A DNA stretch of 20,933 nt, taken from positions 1 to 20,933 of the forward strand of contig JBEVGU010000028.1 of NCBI GenBank assembly GCA_040511595.1, in the 5' to 3' direction. Below are positions 14,773 to 20,718 of this stretch, in pieces. Position 1 is the stretch's first letter. Every line of letters starts with the position of its first letter. The notes below the pieces were generated by a model that made no database searches, was not told where the DNA came from, and saw only the letters and a program-made list of their open reading frames with translations. The DNA is from JAOUEA01 sp040511595. Its GTDB lineage: Bacteria > Actinomycetota > UBA4738 > HRBIN12. The position numbers and the translations under genes are program-made.

Positions 14773-16679
14773 CGTCTCGACCCTTCGGAGTCCGCTACCT
14801 CGTCGCCGTCGACCGAGCCCGGCCGCACGGCATCGAGCGGCGGGAACGCCACGTTCGCGATGAACCGGTCGTTGAAGTCTTCCACGTCGGAGAGCTCCAG
14901 GTACTCGACGAACGCCGGCAGCTCGAAGGCCACTTCACGCTCGCGGAACGACAACAGCGCCATCTTCGCGCCTTCGCTGGCCGTGTTGCCTACCGCTCGG
15001 ATGCGCCCGACCGCGACCTGGGGCACCAGGCCGAGGACCCGGGCGCCGAGCGGGTCGATGTAGGTGCCGAACGAGCCGGCGAGCAGCACCTCGTCGAGGT
15101 CGGCCGCCGCGAGACCACGCTCGCGCATGGCGGCCTCGATGCCGGTCGCGATCGCCCCCTTGGCCTGCTGCAGCTCACGGATGTCGCGCTGGGTCAGCAC
15201 GATGTCGGCCGTGAGAGCGAACCCGCGGACGCCTTCGTCGTCGACGAGCAGGCGGCCGGCGAACGGATGGTCCATCGCGACGGCCTCGTCCGGAGGCAGC
15301 AGCATGCCTGCGTCGCTCAGCAGGCCGGCGAGCCGCAGCTGCGCGACGACGTCGATCAGCCCGCTGCCGCAGATGCCTCGTGGCTCGACGTCGCCGCCGA
15401 TCACCAGGCGCCGCACGGCGCCCGTTCCCTCCGCGGCGGCGACGTCGAGCACCACCCCCTCGATCGCGCCTTCCGTGGCACGCATGCCGTTCAGGATCTG
15501 ACCCCCTTCGAACGCCGGGCCCGCGGGGGCCGCGGTGGTCACGACCCGCTCCTCGTTCCCGACCGCGATCTCGCCGTTCGTGCCGACGTCGACGAGCAGC
15601 CGCCGCTCGCGATCGCGTGCGATGCCGGTAGCGAGCATGTCGGCGACGATGTCGGCCCCGACGTAGGCGCCGATCGACGGGAACAGCGTGAGCCGCCCTT
15701 CCGGGTGGATGGCGACGCCCACGTCGGCCGCGCGGAGGTCTTGCGGCTCGAGGAAGGTGGCGATGAACGGCGACCGGCCGATCGACGCGGGGTCGACGCC
15801 GAGCAGCAGGTGCAGCATCGTCGCGTTGCCCGCCGCGACGACCTCGAGCACCTCGTGGCGCGTGCTTCCCGTGGTCGCGCAGACGCTGCCGAGCAAACCG
15901 TCGATCGTGGCCATGATCGCGGCGCGGAGCTCCTCGAGCGCCCCTTGACCGGCCATCTGGGCGTGGCTCACCCGGGTCAGCACGTCGGCGCCGAACGGCG
16001 CCTGTCGGTTGATCGTGGACTCCACCCCGACCGCCGCCCCCGCTCGCAGGTCCACCAAGGTCGCGACGACCGTCGTCGTGCCGACGTCGATCGAGACCCC
16101 GAACATCCGCTCAGTGGTGTCGCCGGCCTCGACATCGATCAGACGATCCCCCACGACCGTCGCGGTCACGGTCGACGCCCCTTCCTCGTCGACCGCGGAG
16201 GCGATGTGAGGGAGCACCCACGCGGTGTGCGACACTTCGAGTCCGACGTCGACGAGTGCATCGGTGACGCGACGGAGCCGGCTGCGGGGGTCCCCCAACG
16301 ACGGGGCGTCGAGCCTGAGCAGAAGCTTGGCGGCGTTCGGTTCCAGCAGCACGAAGCGCCCGACGCCCATCGTCGCTGCCTTGGGAACACTCGTCGCGCG
16401 CGGCACCTCGATGATCATGTCCTCGGTGACCTCGCACTGACACGACAGACGCCACCCCTCGTCGAGCCCCTCGGAGACGTGGCGGTAGTCGGCGAGCGTC
16501 CGCTCGGCGCGTCCCTGCACGACACGGACCTTGCATGTGCCGCACGTGCCGCGCCCCCCGCACGTCGACTCGATCGGGATACCCGCCCAGTGGGCGGCGT
16601 TGAACAGCGTCGTCCCCGACGGAACGCGCGCGGTCGTGCCGCTCGGCTCGTACGTGACCTCGAGCTTGCGGTTCGGCAT
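14769..16679 (-). CDS. RACo-like ATP-dependent reductive activator of corrinoid proteins
   Basis: This 636-residue protein would re-reduce inactive Co(II) corrinoid to Co(I), using ATP and an iron-sulfur cluster. The N-terminal ferredoxin-like domain carries a plant-type [2Fe-2S] site: Cys40, Cys46, Cys49 and Cys80, with an extra Cys82. A linker follows, then a two-part ASKHA ATPase domain: FGVSIDVGTTTVVATLVDL (193-211), LLVDVGTNGEIAVG (361-374), PAFEGGQILNGMRA (388-401), GICGSG (435-440) and LLAGSFGTYIDPLGA (532-546). There is no C-terminal cysteine cluster, so it is of the RACo/DUF4445 type and not the RamA type with two [4Fe-4S] clusters. It starts 3 nt after the upstream methyltransferase stop and overlaps DUF1638 by GTGA. 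Its C-terminal tail is short and acidic. Confidence 0.93.
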   Translation of the reverse strand: MPNRKLEVTYEPSGTTARVPSGTTLFNAAHWAGIPIESTCGGRGTCGTCKVRVVQGRAERTLADYRHVSEGLDEGWRLSCQCEVTEDMIIEVPRATSVPKAATMGVGRFVLLEPNAAKLLLRLDAPSLGDPRSRLRRVTDALVDVGLEVSHTAWVLPHIASAVDEEGASTVTATVVGDRLIDVEAGDTTERMFGVSIDVGTTTVVATLVDLRAGAAVGVESTINRQAPFGADVLTRVSHAQMAGQGALEELRAAIMATIDGLLGSVCATTGSTRHEVLEVVAAGNATMLHLLLGVDPASIGRSPFIATFLEPQDLRAADVGVAIHPEGRLTLFPSIGAYVGADIVADMLATGIARDRERRLLVDVGTNGEIAVGNEERVVTTAAPAGPAFEGGQILNGMRATEGAIEGVVLDVAAAEGTGAVRRLVIGGDVEPRGICGSGLIDVVAQLRLAGLLSDAGMLLPPDEAVAMDHPFAGRLLVDDEGVRGFALTADIVLTQRDIRELQQAKGAIATGIEAAMRERGLAAADLDEVLLAGSFGTYIDPLGARVLGLVPQVAVGRIRAVGNTASEGAKMALLSFREREVAFELPAFVEYLELSDVEDFNDRFIANVAFPPLDAVRPGSVDGDEVADSEGSRR

Positions 16680-16682
16680 GGA

Positions 16683-17552
16683 TCAGCCGACCCTCGACGC
16701 CTTGGCGCGGTGCTCGGCGATCCAGGTCGAGCCGAACGCGTCCCGTCCGAGCAGCAGGTCGCTCGCGAGGAGCGCGGTGCGCACCGGCAGGTGCAGCGGG
16801 TTCGCGATGGCGGCGTTCATGCCCGCCCTCGTCGCCATCGTGAGGAACACCGCGTCGATGTGCTGGCGATCGGGCATACCGAAAGAGATGTTCGAGGCGC
16901 CGCAGCTGACGTTCACTCCGAGGTCCTCCCGGATCAGCCGCACGGTCTCGAACATCGACGTCGCCGCGTCGCCCGCCGCCCCGATCGGCATCGTGAGCGG
17001 GTCGATGATCACATCCGCCCGATCGATGCCATGGGCGGCCGCGGCCGCGACGATCGCGCGGGCCGCGGCGAGCCGCACCTCCGGATCCATCGAGATGCCC
17101 TCTTCGTCGTTGGCCATGCCGATCACTGCGGCCCCGAACCGCTTCACCAACGGCAGCAGTCTCTCGAGCGAGCCTGCCTCGGCGGTGACCGAGTTGATCA
17201 GCACCTTCCCCTGGGCGAATGGCACCGCCGCCTCGAGCGCTTCCGGCGTCGACGAGTCGATGCACAAGGGCACGTCGACGACCTCGTGCACCGCCTTCAC
17301 GACCGCCGAAAGCATCGCTGGCTCGTCGAACCCGGGGATGCCGGCGTTCAGGTCGAGCACGGCCGCCCCCGCTTCCACCTGAGCAACCGCGTCTCGCTGC
17401 ACGGTGGCCATGTCCATCGCCTTCAGCTCCTCGGTGAGCCGCGCGCGGCCCGTGGGGTTGATGCGCTCGCCGATGATGCGGAAGGGGTGCTCGTCGCCGA
17501 TCGCCACCTGGCCGCCTGGCCCCGACAGCACGGTGGTCGCGACCTCGATCAC
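16683..17552 (-). CDS. Pterin-binding (MetH/MtgA-like) methylcorrinoid:tetrahydrofolate methyltransferase
   Basis: This 289-residue TIM-barrel protein has the DHPS/pterin-binding fold used by MtgA, MtvA and the folate domain of MetH to transfer a methyl group between a corrinoid protein and tetrahydrofolate. Motifs in order are IIGERINPTGR (26-36), AAVLDLNAGIPG (63-74), LCIDSSTPEALEAA (96-109), KVLINSVTAEAG (116-127), IIDPLTMPIG (182-191) and CGASNISFGMPDR (217-229). The conserved Asn120, Asp184 and Asn222 lie in the pterin-site strands. The GTG at 17552 overlaps the corrinoid-protein stop as GTGA; the open frame extends to 18098, but that part runs through the corrinoid gene in another frame. 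Tight coupling suggests a complex with the corrinoid protein. Confidence 0.92.
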   Translation of the reverse strand: MIEVATTVLSGPGGQVAIGDEHPFRIIGERINPTGRARLTEELKAMDMATVQRDAVAQVEAGAAVLDLNAGIPGFDEPAMLSAVVKAVHEVVDVPLCIDSSTPEALEAAVPFAQGKVLINSVTAEAGSLERLLPLVKRFGAAVIGMANDEEGISMDPEVRLAAARAIVAAAAAHGIDRADVIIDPLTMPIGAAGDAATSMFETVRLIREDLGVNVSCGASNISFGMPDRQHIDAVFLTMATRAGMNAAIANPLHLPVRTALLASDLLLGRDAFGSTWIAEHRAKASRVG

Positions 17553-18202
17553 TGCGCCGCCCCGATCAGCTTCTTCGCGATCTCGACCGCTTCGGGCGCG
17601 TTGTTCGCGTAGCCGTCGGCACCGATCTTCTCCGACCACTCGGGGGTCACGGGAGCGCCGCCCACCATGACGATGACCGCTCCGCGCAGACCCTCGGCCT
17701 CGAGCCGCTCGATCACGCGCTGCTGGTACGGCACCGTGGTGGTGAGCAAGGCCGAGAGCCCGACGATCTGCGGCCGCAGCTCGCGAACGACCTCGACGAT
17801 GCGGTCGGCGCTCACGTCCTTGCCGATGTCGTGCACGTCGAACCCGCTCGTTCGGAGCATCGCCCCCACCATGTTCTTGCCGAGGTCGTGCAGGTCGCCC
17901 TTGACCGTCGCGAGCACGACGATCGCGTTGGCCTCGGTGTCGTCGTCGCGCCGGGCGAGCAGCGCGGGCTCGACGATCGCGTTGCACCGCTTGAACACCT
18001 CGGCGCTCGCCACGACCTCGGGCAGGAACACCTCGCCGCGCTTCCACAGCTCGCCGAGGTCGAACATCGCGACGGCCATGCCCGCCTCGAGGATCCACTT
18101 CGGGTCGGCGCCCGAATCGACGAGGCGCTGCGCCGCCGCCACCCCGAGGTCGAGGTCCGCCGCGATCAACGCGCGCTTGAGGACATCGAGATCTTCCTGC
18201 AT
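17549..18202 (-). CDS. Cobalamin-binding corrinoid protein (MttC/MtbC type)
   Basis: This 217-residue methyl carrier has the two-domain layout of MttC, MtbC and MetH. An N-terminal helical cap (about 1-85) contains the FLPEVVASAEVFKRC segment, and a Rossmann-like B12 domain follows. The lower cobalt ligand is His105 in the base-off signature GDLHDLGKNMV (DxHxxG at 103-108). The remaining B12 nucleotide-loop motifs are VGLSALLTTT (147-156), VMVGGAPVT (178-186) and GADGYANNAPEAVEIAK (194-210). The ATG at 18202 is supported by AAGGA, 7 nt upstream. It is the first gene of the five-gene operon, so it receives the regulated transcript, and its stop overlaps the next gene as GTGA. The operon's other genes point to an amine methyl donor. 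Confidence 0.95.
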   Translation of the reverse strand: MQEDLDVLKRALIAADLDLGVAAAQRLVDSGADPKWILEAGMAVAMFDLGELWKRGEVFLPEVVASAEVFKRCNAIVEPALLARRDDDTEANAIVVLATVKGDLHDLGKNMVGAMLRTSGFDVHDIGKDVSADRIVEVVRELRPQIVGLSALLTTTVPYQQRVIERLEAEGLRGAVIVMVGGAPVTPEWSEKIGADGYANNAPEAVEIAKKLIGAAQ

Positions 18203-18209
18203 GACCAGA

Positions 18210-18214
18210 TCCTT
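18210..18214 (-). promoter_or_regulatory. Shine-Dalgarno of the corrinoid protein gene
   Basis: AAGGA on the minus strand, 7 nt before the ATG at 18202. Confidence 0.6.
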
Positions 18215-18249
18215 CCGGGTCGATTCGGGTGGATGGATCGCTCGCGCTC

Positions 18250-18262
18250 TGACCTCAGGTCA
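18250..18262. promoter_or_regulatory. Putative TetR operator O1 (perfect 13-bp palindrome)
   Basis: TGACCTCAGGTCA is a perfect 6+1+6 palindrome 48 bp upstream of the corrinoid-protein start. On the minus strand a weak TAGAGC box lies 3 nt upstream of it, so a bound repressor would cover the likely operon start site. It shares TGACC-N3-GGTCA with the second site at 18341. TetR binding is inferred. Confidence 0.6.
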
Positions 18263-18335
18263 GGGGCTCTACCGAGGGCGCCCTCGGACGATGATGGCAG
18301 CGTGCGGGCACCCTGGGGAGTCTCCACTCGACGTG

Positions 18336-18341
18336 TATCAT
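18336..18341 (+). promoter_or_regulatory. Putative -10 box of the TetR gene
   Basis: TATCAT matches TATAAT at five of six positions, and its last base is the first base of the downstream palindrome. The transcript start would fall inside the palindrome, consistent with autorepression. Confidence 0.45.
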
Positions 18342-18353
18342 GACCCAAGGTCA
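18341..18353. promoter_or_regulatory. Putative TetR operator O2
   Basis: TGACCCAAGGTCA repeats the TGACC-N3-GGTCA arrangement of the site at 18250, with centres 91 bp apart. It lies 41 bp before the preferred TetR start codon and overlaps the likely promoter. Confidence 0.6.
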
Positions 18354-18393
18354 GCCAGAGCAGACAACCAGCGGAGACGACCAAGGGAGCCGG

Positions 18394-19059
18394 ATGGTCG
18401 CCGAACCGAAGCCGCCGAGGAACGCCAAGACCCAAGCCAAACGCGATCGCATCGTGGCAGCGGCGATGCGCCAGTTCGCCGAGCACGGATACGCCGGCGC
18501 GAAGGTGGAGGACATCGCCGACGAGCTCGGCATCGCGAAGGGGTCGATCTTCCAGCACTTCGGCTCCAAGGCGGGGCTGTTCCTACAGGCGTACAAGCAG
18601 GCGGTGCTCACACTCCCGGCGTGGCTCGACGCTCCCGACGAGGTGCAGGCCGAAGGCTTCTTCGCCACGGTTCGCTTCTGGCTCGAGCGCACCGAGCACC
18701 TGATCAAGGAGGACTGGGTCCCCAACCGCGTCGTGGTGATCGGCGACTACGGGTCAGACCTGACCCTGAAACGCGAGATCAACCGTTGGCTGGTGAGCGA
18801 GGACCCGTACGGCACCCTCGAGTTCGTGGAATGGGGCCAGCAGCGTGGCGAGGTCCGATCAGACGTCGACCTCGAGATCATCGTCTCGCTCGTCGACTGG
18901 CTCTCGAACTCGCTGCAAGACGCGATGGTGACCGAGGAGCTCGACCCCGGGCTGTTCCATCGGCTCGCGGGACAGCCCGAACGCCAGCGTATGCGGGTCG
19001 AGGACTTCACCGTGCTGCTGGAGAGCGCGATCGGCACCCGGAGTGGCTCATCGTCGTAG
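18394..19059 (+). CDS. TetR/AcrR-family regulator of the methyltransferase operon
   Basis: From ATG 18394 this is a 221-residue TetR-family repressor. The N-terminal DNA-binding domain reads KRDRIVAAAMRQFAEHGYAG followed by the helix-turn-helix VEDIADELGIAKGSIFQHFGSKAGLF (about 38-63), a typical TetR pattern. The C-terminal ligand domain (about 80-221) is divergent and gives no clue to the effector. An alternative ATG at 18340 adds 18 residues; the 18394 start is preferred because AAGGGAG lies 4 nt upstream and because the second palindrome then stays outside the coding region. The gene is divergent from the corrinoid-protein gene across 191 bp that hold two matching palindromes, so it probably represses both directions and responds to the methyl donor or a product. 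The link is inferred from position. Confidence 0.9.
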   Translation: MVAEPKPPRNAKTQAKRDRIVAAAMRQFAEHGYAGAKVEDIADELGIAKGSIFQHFGSKAGLFLQAYKQAVLTLPAWLDAPDEVQAEGFFATVRFWLERTEHLIKEDWVPNRVVVIGDYGSDLTLKREINRWLVSEDPYGTLEFVEWGQQRGEVRSDVDLEIIVSLVDWLSNSLQDAMVTEELDPGLFHRLAGQPERQRMRVEDFTVLLESAIGTRSGSSS

Positions 19060-19180
19060 TCAGGCCCCATCCCTTCGATGGAAGCCGGGTCGCGATCGCT
19101 TGGACCGGGCTCGGATGAAGAGCACCACGGATCTCACGACGCCGACAACGACGACCACCCACTTCTTCCTGCGGTGAATC

Positions 19181-19651
19181 CTACGATGACGAGCTACGGG
19201 GCTTCCGTAACGCCACATCGGCGTCAGCGATCGTGACGGTCCGTCGACGGTAGTTCCTCAGGGCGAAGCGGTCGCACGCCGTCTCGGCCGCAGACTTCTT
19301 GCCCAGCTCCTCGCGCAGGTACCAGTGCATCCACTCGTGGCAGTAGAGGAATCGCAGCACCTCGCGGGGCGTGCGGAACGTCACGCCCTCGGTGAGCCAG
19401 ATGAACTTCAGGCCCTTGCCCGGTCGGCGCTTCGCGGCGTACGGCACGATCTCACCGAAGGGGAAGAAGGGCTCGGGCACCTGCAACGTGATCGAGCGCT
19501 CGTCGAAGTCGGTCCAGGCCGACAGGTGCGGGCGTTGCCGGTACCGCAGCGGCTTCACATGCACCGCATAGCCGTCGGCCAGCGGCAACCCGCGGAGGGC
19601 GTGCGCGACGGCGTCGGGGGGCAAGGGTTCGAACGTCGAGGTGATGTGCAC
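19181..19651 (-). CDS. Small SprT-like HExxH zinc metalloprotein, function unknown
   Basis: This 156-residue protein has a compact zincin signature: HEWMH (105-109) as the HExxH zinc site, followed 14 residues later by AETACDRFAL (Glu123, Asp127), which could supply the third ligand. No signal peptide or membrane segment is seen. The arrangement recalls SprT-like or minimal gluzincin domains, but I do not recognise a named family. The GTG at 19651 is chosen because the open frame beyond it, to 20104, is antisense to azlC, and because a CATGCT box lies 6 nt upstream (leaderless spacing). It converges with the TetR gene, separated by 121 bp in which I see no clear element, and is divergent from azlC. 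Peptidase activity is not established. Confidence 0.72.
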   Translation of the reverse strand: MHITSTFEPLPPDAVAHALRGLPLADGYAVHVKPLRYRQRPHLSAWTDFDERSITLQVPEPFFPFGEIVPYAAKRRPGKGLKFIWLTEGVTFRTPREVLRFLYCHEWMHWYLREELGKKSAAETACDRFALRNYRRRTVTIADADVALRKPRSSSS

Positions 19652-19658
19652 GCCTCTA

Positions 19659-19675
19659 GCATGACCGGACCATGC
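19659..19675. promoter_or_regulatory. Inverted repeat in the divergent SprT-like/azlC promoter
   Basis: GCATG-N7-CATGC is a perfect 5+5 inverted repeat in a 43-bp gap. The minus-strand CATGCT box and a plus-strand TAGCAT box (19657-19662) overlap at its left arm. It may be an operator; the regulator is unknown. Confidence 0.3.
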
Positions 19676-19694
19676 GACAGGCTGCCCGCAGGCC

Positions 19695-20399
19695 ATGAGC
19701 GAACCCGCCCGCAACGAGCGCACGCACCGCGACGGGGTGCGGGCGGTCGCCCCGCTCGCGATCGCAGTGGTCGGCTTCGGGGTCTCGTTCGGGGTGCTGT
19801 CGCGTGCCGCCGGCATGGGATCGGTTGCCCCGGTCGTGATGTCGATGATCACGTTCGCCGGCTCGGCGCAGTTCGCGGCGGCCTCGATCCTGGGAACCGG
19901 GGGCACCGTCGCGGCCGCGATCACGGCCGCGTTGCTCCTCAACGCTCGATACGGACCGATCGGCGTCAGCGTGGCCCCGTCCCTCACGGGGAGCTGGTGG
20001 TCGCGCTTCCTGCACGCGCAGCTCACCGTCGACGAGACCTGGGCCGTCGCCGCCGAAGGCGACGGACGCTTCAACCCGCGGGTATTGCTCGGGGCAGGGG
20101 TCACACTTTACGCCGCGTGGGTCGGGGGCACGGTGCTCGGCGTGGCGTTCGGCGACGTGATCGGCGATCCCTCGACGTGGGGGCTCGACGCGGCGTTCCC
20201 AGCGCTGTTCCTCGCGTTGCTCGTGCCCCAGCTGCGTGATCGGCGGGCGGTCGGCGCGGCGCTGCTCGGCGCGGCCATCGCCCTCGCACTCACGCCGTTC
20301 ACGCCGGCCGGTGTCCCGATCATCGCCGCGAGCGCCGCGTGCCTGCTGGGCCTCCGAGGGTCCACGAGCGACGGCACGGCCGAGGAACCGGCCTCGTGA
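19695..20399 (+). CDS. azlC: AzlC-family branched-chain amino acid exporter, large subunit
   Basis: AzlC and AzlD form a two-part inner-membrane exporter of branched-chain amino acids (BrnFE type) and, in some bacteria, azaleucine. The 234-residue protein has a short polar N-terminus (1-15) and then hydrophobic segments. The family blocks include AVVGFGVSFGVLSRAAGM, SMITFAGSAQFAAASIL and LLLNARYGPIGVSVAPSL, with TVDETWAVAA in the middle; these are characteristic of AzlC. The ATG at 19695 lies 43 bp from the divergent zincin gene, with no strong Shine-Dalgarno. Its stop overlaps the azlD GTG as GTGA. The substrate is inferred from the family. Confidence 0.92.
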   Translation: MSEPARNERTHRDGVRAVAPLAIAVVGFGVSFGVLSRAAGMGSVAPVVMSMITFAGSAQFAAASILGTGGTVAAAITAALLLNARYGPIGVSVAPSLTGSWWSRFLHAQLTVDETWAVAAEGDGRFNPRVLLGAGVTLYAAWVGGTVLGVAFGDVIGDPSTWGLDAAFPALFLALLVPQLRDRRAVGAALLGAAIALALTPFTPAGVPIIAASAACLLGLRGSTSDGTAEEPAS

Positions 20400-20707
20400 G
20401 CGGTACGTGGACGGTGGTCGTCGCGGTGAGCGTGATCACGGTCGGCATCAAGGCGCTCGGCCCCATGTTGCTGGGGGGGAAACAGCTGCCGCCTCGCATC
20501 GGCGATGTCGTCGGCCTGCTCGCGCCGGCGCTGCTCGCGGCGCTCGTCGCGGTGAACACGCTCGGTGGCGACCGCGAGCTCGTGATCGACGCCCGGCTTC
20601 CCGGCGTGCTCGCCGCCGCCGTCGCGATCAAGCTCAAGGCGCCCGTGCTGATCGTGGTCGTGATCGCGGCGCTCGTCACCGCGGCCGTGCGAGCGGCCAC
20701 GGGGTAG
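20396..20707 (+). CDS. azlD: AzlD-family small subunit of the amino acid exporter
   Basis: From GTG 20396 this is a 103-residue, almost entirely hydrophobic protein with about four membrane segments, the size and layout of AzlD/BrnE. The VSVITVGIKALGPMLLG stretch and the conserved AVAIKLKAP region fit the family. The GTG start overlaps the azlC stop (GTGA); an upstream GTG in the same frame at 20339 would add 19 polar residues that lie inside azlC and is rejected. It acts with AzlC in the membrane. Its stop codon TAG forms part of the TAGGCT box in front of the next gene. Confidence 0.9.
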   Translation: MSGTWTVVVAVSVITVGIKALGPMLLGGKQLPPRIGDVVGLLAPALLAALVAVNTLGGDRELVIDARLPGVLAAAVAIKLKAPVLIVVVIAALVTAAVRAATG

Positions 20708-20710
20708 GCT
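20705..20710 (+). promoter_or_regulatory. Putative -10 box of the P1 peptidase gene, overlapping the azlD stop
   Basis: TAGGCT ends 8 nt before the ATG at 20719 and includes the azlD stop codon. It is the same hexamer as at 6818. The peptidase may be transcribed leaderless as well as from azlCD. Confidence 0.4.
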
Positions 20711-20718
20711 CCGGCGCG

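Noticed and set aside
15267..17612. 781-residue plus-strand open frame
   Set aside because: It is antisense to the RACo-like and pterin-binding genes, which carry full family motifs; its sequence is low-complexity Arg/Asp/His-rich.
17553..18098. N-terminal extension of the pterin-binding methyltransferase frame
   Set aside because: It runs through the corrinoid-protein gene in another frame and is Arg/Gly-rich; the GTGA overlap gives a natural start.
19652..20104. N-terminal extension of the HExxH protein frame
   Set aside because: Antisense to azlC, with a Pro/Ala/Thr-rich shadow composition; the GTG at 19651 is a better start.
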